Assembly (NCBI RefSeq): GCF_002286915.1
Contig: NZ_MVOG01000010.1
Location: 149-64,148 of the forward strand
Reading direction: 5' to 3'
Source: Bifidobacterium italicum
GTDB taxonomy: Bacteria > Actinomycetota > Actinomycetes > Actinomycetales > Bifidobacteriaceae
DNA: 64,000 bases
Each line of letters begins with the position of its first letter. The stretch's first letter is position 1. This document shows positions 9,055 through 18,894 of this stretch, one piece after another. The notes beneath the pieces are model-generated. The model worked only from the letters and a program-made list of their open reading frames with translations. It was not told where the DNA came from and did not search any database. A program made the translations under genes and the position numbers.

Positions 9055-10713
9055 TCATGCCTGCTGGCGCACACGTTCGAAGGCCTCGCGCACCGTCTGC
9101 GGGTCGGGGTCGTCGAGGTGGAACGGCCTGCCGATCTCCTCGAGGCCGACGAAGCGCAGCGTGTTTCCGCGCGCCTTCTTGTCGCGGTGCATCAGCGCGA
9201 GCACCTCGTCGAATCCGGCGCCGTTCCACGAGGTCGGCAATCCCAGACGGTCGAGCAGGTCGTAGGTGTATTCGACGGTCGGGCGGTCGAGGTGCCCGGT
9301 CAGGTTGGACAGCTCGGCCGCGTAGACCATGCCCACGGCGACCGCGTTGCCGTGCCTCCAGCGGAAATGCTCGAGCTGTTCGATCGCGTGGCCGAAGGTG
9401 TGCCCGTAGTTGAGGAATTCGCGCAGTCCAGCCTCCTTGAGGTCGGCGCGGACGTGGTGGGCCTTGACGCGCACCGTGCGTTCGATGAGTTCGGCGACGA
9501 CCGGCTTGAGCGGCGAGTCGAGGAAGGCCTCTCCGTCGAAGGCGCGCAGCTCGTCGGCGTGGTCCTCGAGGATCGTGAGGATCTCGGGATCGCGGATGAA
9601 GCCGGACTTGGCGACCTCGCCGAGGCCTTCGATGAAGATGTCGTTCGGCAGCGACGTCAGCGTCCTCAAATCGGCGAGCACGCCCGCGGGCGTGTAGAAC
9701 GAACCGACGAGGTTTTTGCCCTGCGGCGTGTTGACGCCGGTCTTGCCGCCGGTGGAGGCGTCGACCATCGCGAGCAGCGACGTCGGGCAGTTCACGTAGC
9801 GGATGCCGCGCATCCACGTGGCGGCGACGAATCCGGCGAGGTCGGTGCAGGCTCCCCCGCCGAGGCCGACGATCGCGTCGGAGCGCGTGAAGCCCTCGTT
9901 GCCGAGCCGCTGCCAGATGCCGTCGGCGACCTGCACGGTCTTGCCGGCCTCGGCGTCCGGGATCACGATGTCGCTCACCTCGTAGCCGGCCTTGCGCAGG
10001 ATCGCGCGCGCCCTGTCGGAGTGCCGCTGTACCGACTGCGTGTGGATCAGCGCGACGCGCACCGGACCTGCGCCGAGCACGTCGGGCAGATGGTTGAGCG
10101 CGCCCTCGCCGATCCTCACGTCGTAGGGTTCGATGCCGGCGCCGTCCACATGGACGATTCCCTCGTTCGTCATTTCGATCATCTTCCTTGCCGCTGCCTT
10201 CGGCGTCATGCCGTGCGTGCGCACGATCACGTTCGCCACCTGCCTGTAGACCGGGTCGCGCTGTTCGTAAAGCGCCATCCAGCGCGCGTCGGCGTCGCCG
10301 TCGAGCATAGGGCGTCCACCTCCCCTGCGCGCGCGCTCCATCGCCTCCGACGGATCGGCGAGCAGGTAGATGACGCGCCCGCCGTGTTCGGCGTAGTCAT
10401 GCAGCGCCTCGCGCACGGCCGGCGTCATCGGCGCGCCGCCGCCGAGCGCGTAGATGCCGTCGAAGGAGCCGAGCGTCTCGGCGACGGTCCTTCGCTCGAC
10501 CTCGCGGAACGCCGCCTCGCCGTGCCGCGCAAAGTACTTCGGGATCGACATGCCGATCGCGTCCTCGATCTGCTGGTCCGCATCCGCGAAGCCGATGCCG
10601 AGCATCTGCGACATCTCCTTGCCCAGCCGCGTCTTGCCTGCGCCCATCATGCCGACGATGACGGCCGCCGGGCGCCTGCGCGCGCCGGTGTCGTGTCTGC
10701 TGTGCGTTGCCAT
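9055..10713 (-). CDS. aroKB: Fused shikimate kinase / 3-dehydroquinate synthase
   Basis: One 552-residue chain carries two shikimate-pathway enzymes. The AroK half (about 1-180) has the P-loop GMMGAGKT at 21-28, the shikimate-binding FREVE region, GGGAPM, and the lid RRGGGRPML. The AroB half (about 195-552) has the NAD-binding [21 protein letters not shown], the active-site region [20 protein letters not shown], and the zinc-ligand stretch [12 protein letters not shown]. The products are 3-dehydroquinate and shikimate 3-phosphate, which are non-consecutive steps. The ATG at 10713 has a GGGAGG ribosome site 7 nt upstream, and aroC ends only 19 nt before it, so the two are surely cotranscribed. 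Most bacteria keep aroK and aroB as separate genes; the fusion is known in bifidobacteria. Confidence 0.97.
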   Translation of the reverse strand: MATHSRHDTGARRRPAAVIVGMMGAGKTRLGKEMSQMLGIGFADADQQIEDAIGMSIPKYFARHGEAAFREVERRTVAETLGSFDGIYALGGGAPMTPAVREALHDYAEHGGRVIYLLADPSEAMERARRGGGRPMLDGDADARWMALYEQRDPVYRQVANVIVRTHGMTPKAAARKMIEMTNEGIVHVDGAGIEPYDVRIGEGALNHLPDVLGAGPVRVALIHTQSVQRHSDRARAILRKAGYEVSDIVIPDAEAGKTVQVADGIWQRLGNEGFTRSDAIVGLGGGACTDLAGFVAATWMRGIRYVNCPTSLLAMVDASTGGKTGVNTPQGKNLVGSFYTPAGVLADLRTLTSLPNDIFIEGLGEVAKSGFIRDPEILTILEDHADELRAFDGEAFLDSPLKPVVAELIERTVRVKAHHVRADLKEAGLREFLNYGHTFGHAIEQLEHFRWRHGNAVAVGMVYAAELSNLTGHLDRPTVEYTYDLLDRLGLPTSWNGAGFDEVLALMHRDKKARGNTLRFVGLEEIGRPFHLDDPDPQTVREAFERVRQQA

Positions 10714-10732
10714 TGGCCGTCCTCCCGCGCGC

Positions 10733-11926
10733 TCAGCGCATGTGCTCGGGCCACGAGGCGACGTACGACTCGATGTTGCGTCGCGTCTCGTCGACGCTGT
10801 CTCCGCCGAACTTCTCGAGCAGGTACTTGGCGAGCGTGAGCCTGACCATCGCCTCGGCGACGACGGCCGCAGCGGGCACCGCCGTGCTGTCGGAACGCTG
10901 GTTGATCGCCTGCGCCGCCTCGCCGGTCGTCACGTCGACGGTGCGCAGCGCCTTCGGGATCGAGGGGATCGGCTTCATCGCGGCGCGCACGCGGATCGGC
11001 TGACCGTTGGACATGCCGCCCTCGATGCCGCCGGCGCGGTTCGTCAGACGTTCGATACGGCCGTCGGCGCCGGCGACCATCTCGTCGTGCGCCTGCGAGC
11101 CGGGACGCATCGCCTCGAGGAAGCCGTCGCCGATCTCGACGCCCTTGATCGCCTGGATGCCCATGAGCGCGGAGGCGAGCGCCGCGTCGAGCCTGCGGTC
11201 GGACTCCACGTAGGTGCCGACGCCGGCCGGCATGCCGTAGGCGATTACCTCGATGACGCCGCCGAGCGTGTCCGCGTTCGCCTTCGCCTCGTCGATGCGG
11301 GCGATCATGCGCGCCTCGGCGTCCTTGTCGAGCGTGCGCACCGGGGACGCATCGAGCATGTCGACGTCGTCGGGCGTCGGCAGCGGCATCGCCGTCGGAT
11401 CGTCGACGCCGGCGCCGCCGATCGAGACGACATGGGAGACGGTGCGCACGCCGGCCACCTGTTCGAGCAGCTGGCGCGCCACCTCGCCGAGCGCGACGCG
11501 CGACGCCGTCTCGCGCGCGCTCGAGCGTTCGAGCACCGGCCGGGCGTCGTCGAAGCCGTATTTGCGCATGCCGGTGAGGTCGGCGTGCCCCGGGCGCGGA
11601 CGGCTCAGCGGGGCGTTGCGGCCCTCGCGCGCGAGCTCATGGTCGAGCGGGTCGGCGCTCATGACCTCGGTCCACTTCGGCCATTCGGTGTTGCCGATCT
11701 CGATCGCGATCGGCGAGCCGAGCGTGCTGCCGAAGCGCACGCCGGTGAGCATGCGCACCTGGTCCTGCTCGAACTTCATGCGCGCGCCGCGGCCGTAGCC
11801 GAGACGGCGCCGCGCGAGCGCGCCGCGGATGTCGTCCGACGTGATCTTCACTCCTGCGGGGACGCCTTCGATCATCGCGACGAGCGCCTCGCCATGCGAT
11901 TCGCCAGCGGTCTGCCAACGCAACAT
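10733..11926 (-). CDS. aroC: Chorismate synthase
   Basis: This 397-residue enzyme makes chorismate from 5-enolpyruvylshikimate 3-phosphate using reduced FMN. The N-terminal [21 protein letters not shown] and [12 protein letters not shown] are signature 1. [23 protein letters not shown] is the second conserved block, and [13 protein letters not shown] and [17 protein letters not shown] are also diagnostic. The start ATG at 11926 has AAAGGAG 5 nt upstream. It is the first gene of the aroC-aroKB-aroQ series and lies only 45 nt from the divergent prepilin peptidase gene, so the two promoters must overlap. Confidence 0.98.
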   Translation of the reverse strand: MLRWQTAGESHGEALVAMIEGVPAGVKITSDDIRGALARRRLGYGRGARMKFEQDQVRMLTGVRFGSTLGSPIAIEIGNTEWPKWTEVMSADPLDHELAREGRNAPLSRPRPGHADLTGMRKYGFDDARPVLERSSARETASRVALGEVARQLLEQVAGVRTVSHVVSIGGAGVDDPTAMPLPTPDDVDMLDASPVRTLDKDAEARMIARIDEAKANADTLGGVIEVIAYGMPAGVGTYVESDRRLDAALASALMGIQAIKGVEIGDGFLEAMRPGSQAHDEMVAGADGRIERLTNRAGGIEGGMSNGQPIRVRAAMKPIPSIPKALRTVDVTTGEAAQAINQRSDSTAVPAAAVVAEAMVRLTLAKYLLEKFGGDSVDETRRNIESYVASWPEHMR

Positions 11927-11971
11927 GCCAACTCCTTTGGTCCGTGGGAAAACTGTGACTATCTTAACGGT

Positions 11972-12439
11972 ATGCCGTACCTTTGCTGCCTGCCCGGACT
12001 GCTTTGTGGAATCGCGGCGTGCGTGACCGACCTGCGTCGGCGCACGGTCCCGCGGCGGCTGATCATGGCCGGGATCACGACCCAGCTTCTGGCATGCGTG
12101 CTGCTGGCGTGGATCGCAGGCGACCCATCCGCGCCGTTGCGCGCCTGCGCCGGCCTGATGTGCGGCGCAGGAGTCCAGCTCGCGCTCGCCCTCATCCGCC
12201 CCGGCGCGCTCGGCTTCGGCGACGTCACCGCGAGCGCGCTCGTCGGCTGCGTCGTCGGCGTGTTCGGCCCCGTCCCCTTCGCGCGATGGTGGCTGCTCAT
12301 GGGGGTCTGCGGCCTGCTGTGGCTGGCGGTGTGGTCCCAGTATGCGAAACGGCGCCCCGGCGTGGACGCCAGAGTGCCGTTCGTCCCGGTGGTCGTGACG
12401 GCGGGGCTGCTCGCCGTGCTCTCCACGGTCGCGAACTGA
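11972..12439 (+). CDS. Small A24-family prepilin peptidase (TadV/CpaA-like)
   Basis: This 155-residue, mostly hydrophobic protein has about five membrane segments. It keeps the two catalytic Asp motifs of type IV prepilin peptidases: an Asp in [13 protein letters not shown] after the first membrane segment and the GxGD-type motif in [13 protein letters not shown]. It lacks the N-terminal cytoplasmic zinc/methylase domain of PilD, as is usual for TadV and CpaA. It would cleave Flp/Tad-type prepilins, whose genes are not in this window; in bifidobacteria the peptidase gene can lie away from the tad cluster. ATG 11972 is the only sensible start. There is no Shine-Dalgarno sequence, and TATCTT lies 7 nt upstream, so the mRNA may be leaderless. 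Confidence 0.8.
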   Translation: MPYLCCLPGLLCGIAACVTDLRRRTVPRRLIMAGITTQLLACVLLAWIAGDPSAPLRACAGLMCGAGVQLALALIRPGALGFGDVTASALVGCVVGVFGPVPFARWWLLMGVCGLLWLAVWSQYAKRRPGVDARVPFVPVVVTAGLLAVLSTVAN

Positions 12440-12454
12440 GGTGCGGATGTTCCC

Positions 12455-13654
12455 TCAGTTCGCGTGCTCGTTGTTTGCCTTGTATTCCTGCACGTACTGC
12501 TCGAACTGGTCGTAGCTGGACGTGAACTTCGTCTCGCCGGTCTTCAGGTCGGTCGTCACGAAGTACAGCCAATCGCCGTCCTCGGGGTGCATCGCCGCCT
12601 CGATCGCGTCGTCGCCGGGGTTGGAGATCGGCGTCGGCGGCAGTCCCTTGTTCACGCGCGTGTTGAAGGGGTTCGATCCGTCGTTGAGCTGTTCGTTCGT
12701 CAGCTCGGTGCCGTTGATCTTGAAGCCGTAGGCGACCGTCGAGTCCATGCCGAGCGGCATGTCGTCCTTGAGCCTGTTCTCGATGACGCGGCTGACCTTG
12801 CCGTAGTACTCCTGCGAGTTGACCTCGGCCTCGACGATCGACGCGATGATCAGGATGCGCTCGCGCTGGTCGCCTTCGGGCACGCCGAGCGCGTTGAGCT
12901 TCTCGATCCTCGCCTGCACCATCTGCTGCAGGATCGAGGCCGGCGTCGGGTCGTCGCCGATGTTGTACACGCCGGGTTCGAGCCATCCCTCGAGCTTGCC
13001 CTTCGCGCAGGCGGGCAGGATCGCCCCCGTCTTCGCGGCGTCGCCCACGTAGTCCTCGAATTCCTTGAGGGCGATGCCCGAGGATTCGGCGGCCGTCTTG
13101 AGTACGTCGTCGAGGCGTTCGCCCTGGCGCACCTCGACGAAGCCCTTCGCGTTGCCCTCGTCGGAGAGGATCTTCGCGGCTGCCGACGCCTTCATATGGT
13201 GTTTGAGCTCGTATGTGCCCGGATACAGCGTGTAGGAGTTGCTCGCGACGACGCTCGTGAACGCGTCGACCGATTTGATGACGTCCGCGCGCCGCAGTCC
13301 TTCGGCGATCTCGGCGACTCCCTGTCCGGATTCGACGGTGAAGGCGACGTCCCCATCCCCCGGCCCCGGATAGTCGTCGACGACCGAGGTGTCGGCGAGC
13401 GTGTCGCGGCGCCACTGCTTGATCTTGCCGACCGCGAGGACGCCCAGGCCGACGCACAGCGCGACGACGACGATCGAGGCGATGACGACGACGAGGCGCT
13501 TGCGACGCCTGTGCTTGCGGCGCCGGCGCATGTCGCGGCGCGAGCGCGGCGGCTCCGGCGGCATCGACGGGCCGTCACCGGAGTCGGTCCGTCCGGCTTC
13601 GGAACCGTCGTCCCAAGCGTCGTCGCTGAAAAAATCGTGGAAATCCTCAGGCAC
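12455..13654 (-). CDS. mltG: Endolytic murein transglycosylase MltG (YceG-like)
   Basis: MltG cuts nascent peptidoglycan strands at the outer face of the membrane and so sets glycan length. The protein has an acidic then basic cytoplasmic tail (RRDMRRRRKHRRRKR), one membrane helix (about residues 54-75), a LysM-like segment and the YceG domain. The catalytic Glu lies in IASIVEAEVN, and GLPPTPISNPG is the conserved family block. GTG 13654 is preferred because AGAGGAG lies 5 nt before it; GTG 13660 overlaps that ribosome site. The expected length is then 399 residues. It follows ruvX by 24 nt in the alaS-ruvX-mltG order that is common in Actinobacteria. Confidence 0.95.
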   Translation of the reverse strand: MPEDFHDFFSDDAWDDGSEAGRTDSGDGPSMPPEPPRSRRDMRRRRKHRRRKRLVVVIASIVVVALCVGLGVLAVGKIKQWRRDTLADTSVVDDYPGPGDGDVAFTVESGQGVAEIAEGLRRADVIKSVDAFTSVVASNSYTLYPGTYELKHHMKASAAAKILSDEGNAKGFVEVRQGERLDDVLKTAAESSGIALKEFEDYVGDAAKTGAILPACAKGKLEGWLEPGVYNIGDDPTPASILQQMVQARIEKLNALGVPEGDQRERILIIASIVEAEVNSQEYYGKVSRVIENRLKDDMPLGMDSTVAYGFKINGTELTNEQLNDGSNPFNTRVNKGLPPTPISNPGDDAIEAAMHPEDGDWLYFVTTDLKTGETKFTSSYDQFEQYVQEYKANNEHAN

Positions 13655-13678
13655 TCTCACTCCTCTGAACCGTGCGCG

Positions 13679-14134
13679 TCAGCGCCGTGCCCGCTCCAAC
13701 GCCGTCTGCAGGATCGTCACCGCTGACTGCTGGTCGACGACGGCGCGGTGCCGACGGGTGCCCAGCTGCGCATCGAGCAGCCGACGATGCGCGTCGACCG
13801 TCGTAAGGCGTTCATCTATGAGCATAATATCAGGCATCCAGTCGATGCCGGACAGATCGTCTTCCATTTCGGCCTCGAGCCGCGCGCCGAGCGCCTTCGC
13901 CCACCGGCGCGCCTTCTTCGCGCTTTTGCCCTCGGTGCCGTCCATCTGCAGCGGCAGGCCGACGACGACGCATGCGACGCGTTCGTCCTCGATGACGTTG
14001 AGGACGTCGTCGAAAGCCTGGAAATAATCCCCGCGCACGGTGATGTTCCCCGCGGGGTGGGCGAGGGTCAGCTCCGGGTCGGACAATGCGAGTCCGACCC
14101 GGGCGTTCCCCAGATCGATGCCTAGCCAAACCAT
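13679..14134 (-). CDS. ruvX: RuvX/YqgF family Holliday-junction resolvase-like RNase H-fold protein
   Basis: The 151-residue protein has the RNase H fold. The first acidic residue is in GIDLGNARVGLALS, followed by VVVGLPLQMDG, then the IDERLTTVDAH block and the final acidic strand near RAVVDQQSAVTIL. Family members take part in 16S rRNA 5'-end maturation and have been tested as Holliday-junction nucleases. The gene starts 11 nt after the alaS stop and has no clear ribosome site of its own, so translation probably depends on alaS. mltG follows 24 nt downstream. Confidence 0.93.
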   Translation of the reverse strand: MVWLGIDLGNARVGLALSDPELTLAHPAGNITVRGDYFQAFDDVLNVIEDERVACVVVGLPLQMDGTEGKSAKKARRWAKALGARLEAEMEDDLSGIDWMPDIMLIDERLTTVDAHRRLLDAQLGTRRHRAVVDQQSAVTILQTALERARR

Positions 14135-14145
14135 ACGGCGTCGGA

Positions 14146-16842
14146 TCAGGCCTTGCGCGCGTCCTTGACGAGCGCCGCGACGGCGTCGTCGATCTTCGAC
14201 GCGTCGGAGCCGCCGCCCTGGGCGAAGTCCGGCTTGCCGCCACCGCCACCGCCGAGGATCTTCGACGCTCCGCGCACGAGGTCGCCGGCCTTGATGCCTT
14301 CCTTGCGGGCCTCCTCGTTCGTCGCGACGGCGACCATCGGCTTGTCGTCCTCGTTGACGCCGGCGAGCGCCACGACGACCGGCCGGTCGTCGCCCAGGCG
14401 GTTGCGGATGTCCATGACGGTCTTGCGCAGCACGTCGAAGGAGCCGAAGTGGCCGACGTTCTTCGCGGCGACGACGATCGGCGCGTCGGACGCCTTCGCG
14501 TCCTCGACGATCTGCGGGACGGACGCGGCGAGCTGCGCCTCGTACATCGCCGCGAGGCGGCGGTCGGAGTCCTTGAGCTTGGCGAGCAGCGTGCTGACGC
14601 GCTCGGCGAGCTCGTCGGGGCGCGCGTTGAGCGTGTCGGACAGCTGCGAGACGAGCGCGTGCTCGCGGGCGTTGTAGTCGTAGGCGCCCTGGCCGACGAG
14701 CGCGTCCACGCGGCGCACGCCGGAGCCGACCGACGCCTCCGACATGATGTTGACGAGACCGATCTTGCCGGCGAAGTCGACGTGCGTGCCGCCGCACAGC
14801 TCGCGGCTCCAGCCGTCGTCGCCGATCGTGACGACGCGCACGACGTCGCCGTACTTCTCGCCGAACAGATGCATCGCGCCGAGCGCGATCGCGTCGTCGA
14901 ACTTCATCTCCTGCGTCGAGACGTGCAGGTTGTCGCGCACGCGGTCGTTGACGCGCGCCTCGACGGCGCTCATCAGCTGCTTCGTCGGGGCCTTCGGCCA
15001 CTGGAAGTCGAAGCGCAGGCGGTTCGGCGCATCCTCGGAACCGCGCTGCGTGGCCTGGGGGCCGAGCTCCTCGCGCAGCGCCTTGTGCACGATGTGCGTG
15101 GCGGTGTGCGAGCGGGCGATCGCGCCGCGGCGCTCGATGTCGATCTCGGCGGTCACCTCGGCGCCGACGACGAGCGTGCCCTCGATGAGGCGGCACTGGT
15201 GCACGATGAGGTCCTTGATCGGCTTCTGCACGTCGTCGACCTCGAGCACGGCGCCGTCGTCGGAGACGATGTCGCCCTGGTCGGCGAGCTGTCCGCCGGC
15301 CTCGGCGTAGAACGGCGTGCGGTCGAGGATGACCTCGACGGTCGCCGGCGCGGAGACGGCCGGCACGGCGCCGACGCCCTCCATCATGATGCCGAGGACG
15401 CGGCTGCGCGACGTCATGTCGGTGTAGCCCAGGAACTCGATCGGCGCCTCGAGCTTGTTCTTGAAGTCGTCGTATTCGCTCAGGTCCACGTTGTGGCGCT
15501 TCTTGAGCGCGTCCTGGCGGGCGCGCGACTTCTGCTCGTTCATGAGCTCGCGGAACTTCTCCTCGTCCACCTTGACGCCCTGCTCGGCCGCCATCTCGAG
15601 CGTGAGCTCGATCGGGAAGCCGTAGGTGTCGTGGAGCGTGAAGGCGGCGTCGCCGGAGACGACCGGCTGCGCGCCGTCCCGCTTGCCGGCCTCGTCCTTC
15701 GCCTTGTTCACGGCCATGTCGAAGATCTCGATGCCGTTCGTCAGCGTGCGGCGGAACGCGTCCTCCTCGCCGTAGGCGGCCTCGGAGACGTCGTGGAACG
15801 TGTTCGCGAGCTCCGGGTAGTTCGGCTCCATCGCGGCCTCGGACACCGGCAGCAGCTCGGGCATGACCGGCGTCGTGACGCCGAGCACGCGCATCGCCTC
15901 GATCGTGCGGCGCAGCAGACGGCGCAGCACGTAGCCGCGGCCGGCGTTGCTCGGGCGCACGCCGTCGCTCATGATCATCAGCGCGGAACGCACGTGGTCG
16001 GCGACGACGCGCATCTTGACGTCGGCATCCTTGTCCTCTCCGTACTTGATGCCCGAGAGCTTCTCGGCGGCCTCGATGACCGGGAAGACCTCGTCGGTCT
16101 CGTAGATGTTCTGCTTGCCCTGCAGCAGGTAGGCGAGACGTTCGAGGCCGGCGCCGGTGTCGATGTTCTTGTGCTTGAGCTCGCCGGCGATGTGCAGCTC
16201 GGTCTTCGACTTGACGTTGTCGACCATGTAGTTCTCGAAGACGAGGTCCCAGATCTCGATATAACGGTTCTCGTCGGCGATCGGGCCGCCCTCCTTGCCG
16301 TATTCGGGACCGCGGTCGACGTAGATCTCGGAGCACGGGCCGCCGGGGCCGGGGCCGCCGGTCGTCCAGAAGTTGTCCTCCATGCCGAGGATCTGGATGT
16401 GCTCGGGGTCGACGCCCTCGTTCTTCCAGATCGCGCGCGCCTCGTCGTCGTCGGTGAAGGTCGTCATCCACAGCTTCTCGGGGTCGAAGCCGTAGCCGCC
16501 CTGCTCGACCGGGCTCGTCAGCAGCTCGTAGGCGTAGTGGATCGCCTCCTCCTTGAAGTAGTCGCCGAAGGAGAAGTTGCCGAGCATCTGGAAGAAGGTG
16601 CCGTGGCGGGTCGTCTTGCCGACCTCGTCGATGTCGAGCGTGCGCACGCACTTCTGGTTGCTGGCCATGCGGTGGCTCGGCGGCGTCTGCTCGCCCATCA
16701 GGTACGGGATGAACGGCACCATGCCGGCGATCGTGAAGAGCGTCGTCGGATTCGGCGAGATGAGCGAGGCGGACGGCACGATGAGGTGGTCCTGCTTCTT
16801 GAAGTAGTTGAGATATCGCTGGGCGATCTCCGCGGTGCGCAT
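14146..16842 (-). CDS. alaS: Alanyl-tRNA synthetase
   Basis: This cytoplasmic class II synthetase charges tRNA-Ala; it is 898 residues long, normal for the family. It runs from [19 protein letters not shown] through the catalytic core (motif [36 protein letters not shown]) and the editing domain with [11 protein letters not shown] and [10 protein letters not shown], whose His and Cys residues bind zinc. The C-terminal domain ends with the Gly-rich [14 protein letters not shown], typical of AlaRS. The start ATG 16842 has AAGGAG 9 nt upstream; a longer open frame exists upstream but overlaps the previous gene and has no ribosome site. ruvX and mltG follow directly. Confidence 0.98.
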   Translation of the reverse strand: MRTAEIAQRYLNYFKKQDHLIVPSASLISPNPTTLFTIAGMVPFIPYLMGEQTPPSHRMASNQKCVRTLDIDEVGKTTRHGTFFQMLGNFSFGDYFKEEAIHYAYELLTSPVEQGGYGFDPEKLWMTTFTDDDEARAIWKNEGVDPEHIQILGMEDNFWTTGGPGPGGPCSEIYVDRGPEYGKEGGPIADENRYIEIWDLVFENYMVDNVKSKTELHIAGELKHKNIDTGAGLERLAYLLQGKQNIYETDEVFPVIEAAEKLSGIKYGEDKDADVKMRVVADHVRSALMIMSDGVRPSNAGRGYVLRRLLRRTIEAMRVLGVTTPVMPELLPVSEAAMEPNYPELANTFHDVSEAAYGEEDAFRRTLTNGIEIFDMAVNKAKDEAGKRDGAQPVVSGDAAFTLHDTYGFPIELTLEMAAEQGVKVDEEKFRELMNEQKSRARQDALKKRHNVDLSEYDDFKNKLEAPIEFLGYTDMTSRSRVLGIMMEGVGAVPAVSAPATVEVILDRTPFYAEAGGQLADQGDIVSDDGAVLEVDDVQKPIKDLIVHQCRLIEGTLVVGAEVTAEIDIERRGAIARSHTATHIVHKALREELGPQATQRGSEDAPNRLRFDFQWPKAPTKQLMSAVEARVNDRVRDNLHVSTQEMKFDDAIALGAMHLFGEKYGDVVRVVTIGDDGWSRELCGGTHVDFAGKIGLVNIMSEASVGSGVRRVDALVGQGAYDYNAREHALVSQLSDTLNARPDELAERVSTLLAKLKDSDRRLAAMYEAQLAASVPQIVEDAKASDAPIVVAAKNVGHFGSFDVLRKTVMDIRNRLGDDRPVVVALAGVNEDDKPMVAVATNEEARKEGIKAGDLVRGASKILGGGGGGKPDFAQGGGSDASKIDDAVAALVKDARKA

Positions 16843-16969
16843 TGCTTGCGGCTCCTTATGTACTTTGGTGTCCGTGGATGGATGATGAACAATGTTGAAC
16901 AATGAAAAAGCCAGGGACGGGCCGCTCTCCTGCGCGAGCCCGCGCCCGGGCGCCACGCCGGCGTCCGGC

Positions 16970-17206
16970 TCAGGAGAGCCTATCCATGTAGCGGCTGTTG
17001 AGCTCCGCCTCGCGGGCGCGGCGCACGTCGGTGAACTCGGTGACGAGCCCCTGCAGCGTGCGCACACCGACATGCTCCTGGTCGGGGCCCAGCAGGAACT
17101 GGCGCGCCTTGTCGGGGGTATTGGCCTTCACGTAGGCGTTGGCCTTGCTGACGGCGACGACGCCGGCGATCATACCGAGCGCGATCCACAGTAGACGTTT
17201 GCGCAT
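16970..17206 (-). CDS. Small membrane-anchored protein upstream of alaS (DUF6167-like)
   Basis: The 78 residues start with a membrane helix ([18 protein letters not shown]) and continue as a charged, probably helical tail. I assign it to the small protein family found between DUF948 and alaS in Actinobacteria from position and shape, not from a diagnostic motif. The stop of the DUF948 gene lies 3 nt before ATG 17206, and GGGGGAG lies 6 nt before the start, so the pair is cotranslated. Function unknown. Confidence 0.7.
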   Translation of the reverse strand: MRKRLLWIALGMIAGVVAVSKANAYVKANTPDKARQFLLGPDQEHVGVRTLQGLVTEFTDVRRAREAELNSRYMDRLS

Positions 17207-17209
17207 GGC

Positions 17210-17626
17210 TCACTCCCCCTTGGTCCCGGTGGCGGCCTTGGCGGCCTGCGCCGGCTGCTGCCCCTTGTTCATGAACGAGCGTGCCGTGGTCCTCAGCGCG
17301 TAGAAGGTCGACGCGAGCTTGATGATCGGTTTGCCGAGGAAGGAGCCGTACAGATTCGTCAGCGCGCCGATGTTGTTGGCGGTGCTCGAGGCGGCCGACG
17401 AGATCTCGTTGACGTCGGCGAGCGACTTGTTGACCTGCTGCACCGTCGTCACACCCTCGTCGAGCGCGGGCAGCGCATGGTCCCCGGTCTCCTTGACGGT
17501 GTCGGCCAGCTGGTCGAACAGCTTGCCCAGACGGATCAGCGGATAGATCAGGAATCCGGCGAGCACGGCGAACGCTATCGCCGCGATCAGACCAGCAATT
17601 TCTCCAGCACCCATGTTCTCGTGCAC
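17210..17626 (-). CDS. DUF948 family membrane protein
   Basis: The 138 residues have an N-terminal membrane helix (IAGLIAAIAFAVLAGFLIYPLI) followed by an amphipathic, coiled-coil-like region (KLFDQLADTVKETGDHALPALDEGVTTVQQV is the conserved part) and an Ala/Lys-rich tail. DUF948 proteins are found directly upstream of alaS in many Actinobacteria; the role is unknown, possibly envelope-related. GTG 17626 lies 5 nt after AGGA; ATG 17614 four codons later is an alternative start. Confidence 0.8.
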   Translation of the reverse strand: MHENMGAGEIAGLIAAIAFAVLAGFLIYPLIRLGKLFDQLADTVKETGDHALPALDEGVTTVQQVNKSLADVNEISSAASSTANNIGALTNLYGSFLGKPIIKLASTFYALRTTARSFMNKGQQPAQAAKAATGTKGE

Positions 17627-17704
17627 CTCTTTCCTGTCACGACGTGCATGTCACGGCACGTTTTCCTACCCGCCTTAGGGTACCCAATCGCCCAGACGGG
17701 GCGT

Positions 17705-18382
17705 TCAGCGCCGGTTGTAGGAGACGACGGCGAGCGCCGAGCCGAAGTCGGCGCCGGTGTCCAGATCGAATTCGCTGACCGATCCGTTCGCCGGCCGCTC
17801 GCTCAGGGCGTAGCCCTCCGGGGCGAAGCGCTGCATGAGGCTCAGCAGCGTGTTGCCGTGGGAGATCTGCAGGACGTGGTCGCCGTCCTCGAGCGCCGGG
17901 TTCGCCGCGATGAGCGCGTAGCCGCCGGCGATGCGCTCCCAGTACTCGGCGTCCGACTCGGCGTCGTGGAAGGGGTCGGCCTCCTTGAGGAAGTCGCGGG
18001 TCGCGGCGACGCCGTAGCGTTCGACGATCGCGTTGTAGGAGGGCGCCCCGTGCGGGCCGCCGGCGGCGAGCCACGCCATGTCCATGTCCTGGCCCTCCCA
18101 ATAGCCGTAGCACTGCTCGCGGAAGTGCATGTCGGCGATCAGCGGCGGACGCGCGTGACCGTGGGATTCGTTGACGTCGAGGATGCGTTCGGCGGTTACC
18201 TGCGCGCGCGTCGTGTCCGAGCAGTAGGCGGCGGCGAAGTCGACGCCGGCGAGCAGTTCGCCGGCGCGCGTCGCGTCATCGAGGCCCGCCGCCGTCAGCG
18301 GCGAGTTCGACCAACCCTGCAGACGGTTGTAGCGGTTGAAAAGGGTCTGTCCATGGCGGACGAGATGCAGATGAAGGATCAT
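17705..18382 (-). CDS. Histidine phosphatase family protein (phosphoglycerate-mutase-like)
   Basis: The 225-residue protein has the histidine phosphatase active site: the nucleophile His in LVRHGQTLFNRYNRLQGW, Arg in CSDTTRAQVTAE, Glu in DMHFREQCYGYWEG, and the second His in HVLQISHGNTLL. Such enzymes act on sugar phosphates, phosphoglycerates or nucleotides; the exact substrate cannot be told from sequence. ATG 18382 has no Shine-Dalgarno sequence. A GATAAT box lies 8 nt upstream, which suggests a leaderless mRNA divergent from the holin-like gene, whose own TATAAT is only 14 bp away. Confidence 0.88.
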   Translation of the reverse strand: MILHLHLVRHGQTLFNRYNRLQGWSNSPLTAAGLDDATRAGELLAGVDFAAAYCSDTTRAQVTAERILDVNESHGHARPPLIADMHFREQCYGYWEGQDMDMAWLAAGGPHGAPSYNAIVERYGVAATRDFLKEADPFHDAESDAEYWERIAGGYALIAANPALEDGDHVLQISHGNTLLSLMQRFAPEGYALSERPANGSVSEFDLDTGADFGSALAVVSYNRR

Positions 18383-18390
18383 GGTTTCTG

Positions 18391-18416
18391 ATTATCGCAC
18401 CAGGTTGCCCTATAAT
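18391..18416. promoter_or_regulatory. Divergent leaderless promoters
   Basis: On the plus strand TATAAT (18411-18416) ends 6 nt before ATG 18423. On the minus strand GATAAT (18396-18391) ends 8 nt before ATG 18382. Neither gene has a ribosome site, so both transcripts probably start at or next to their start codons. Confidence 0.6.
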
Positions 18417-18422
18417 CGGCTC

Positions 18423-18788
18423 ATGAAAGGTTTCCTTATTCGCTGGGCGATCCTGACGATCGCCGCGGGCGTCATGGTCGTGCTGCTGCCGGGCATGCAT
18501 GCCGTGGGCGCCCCGCCGATCCTCGGCGTCGCCGCGTTCTCGTTGTTCATGGCCCTGCTCAACGCGTCGATCAAACCGGTCGTGCAGATGCTCGCGCTGC
18601 CGTTCTCGATCCTGACCTTCGGTCTCCTCGCCCTCGTCATCAACTGGTTGTTCATGGAGCTCGCCTCATGGCTCGCGCTCAGCCTGTTCGGCGTCGGCGT
18701 CACGATCGACGGCTTCCTGTGGGCGGTGCTCGGATCGCTGATCATGTCGATCGTCAGCGGCATCGTCAGCGCCGCGTTCTCCTCCTGA
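18423..18788 (+). CDS. Phage-holin-family-4-like small membrane protein
   Basis: The 121 residues form about four membrane helices (WAILTIAAGVMVVLLPG, ILGVAAFSLFMALLNASIKP, LPFSILTFGLLALVINWLFME, and a C-terminal hydrophobic stretch). The NASIKPVVQMLALPFSILTFGLL block is typical of the 4_TMS phage holin / YvlD family. Despite the name, chromosomal members are ordinary conserved membrane proteins, not phage genes. The transcript looks leaderless. It ends in a convergent arrangement with rpsD across a shared hairpin. Confidence 0.8.
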   Translation: MKGFLIRWAILTIAAGVMVVLLPGMHAVGAPPILGVAAFSLFMALLNASIKPVVQMLALPFSILTFGLLALVINWLFMELASWLALSLFGVGVTIDGFLWAVLGSLIMSIVSGIVSAAFSS

Positions 18789-18813
18789 TCATCGCCGCCG
18801 TTCCCCTCCAACA

Positions 18814-18849
18814 CGTAAGGCCCCGCGATCTGCATCGCGGGGCCTTACG
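18814..18849. terminator. Shared hairpin terminator between the holin-like gene and rpsD
   Basis: A perfect 16-bp stem (CGTAAGGCCCCGCGAT / ATCGCGGGGCCTTACG) with a 4-nt loop lies between two convergent genes. Neither side has a long T run, but its strength and position fit a bidirectional terminator. Confidence 0.75.
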
Positions 18850-18861
18850 CTGTATGTCCTT

Positions 18862-18883
18862 ATACTGTATCGGTTTACAGTAT
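18862..18883. repeat. 8-bp inverted repeat after rpsD
   Basis: ATACTGTA-TCGGTT-TACAGTAT is a perfect inverted repeat 12 nt beyond the rpsD stop. It may add to termination on the rpsD side or be a protein-binding site; nothing else indicates its role. Confidence 0.5.
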
Positions 18884-18894
18884 GTGAATCCAGA

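Noticed and set aside
13679..16651. 990-codon minus-strand frame over alaS and ruvX
   Set aside because: Only its last 151 residues (ruvX) are real; the rest is alaS read in a wrong frame.
14086..16905. 939-codon plus-strand frame opposite alaS
   Set aside because: Antisense shadow with no recognisable domain.
16905..16969. T-box or regulatory leader before alaS
   Set aside because: Only a GC-rich hairpin with CTCTCCTG/CAGGAGAG arms is visible; the T-box sequence is absent and actinobacterial alaS genes rarely have one.
18423..18788. Phage origin of the holin-like gene
   Set aside because: The protein belongs to a widespread chromosomal family and no other phage gene is nearby.
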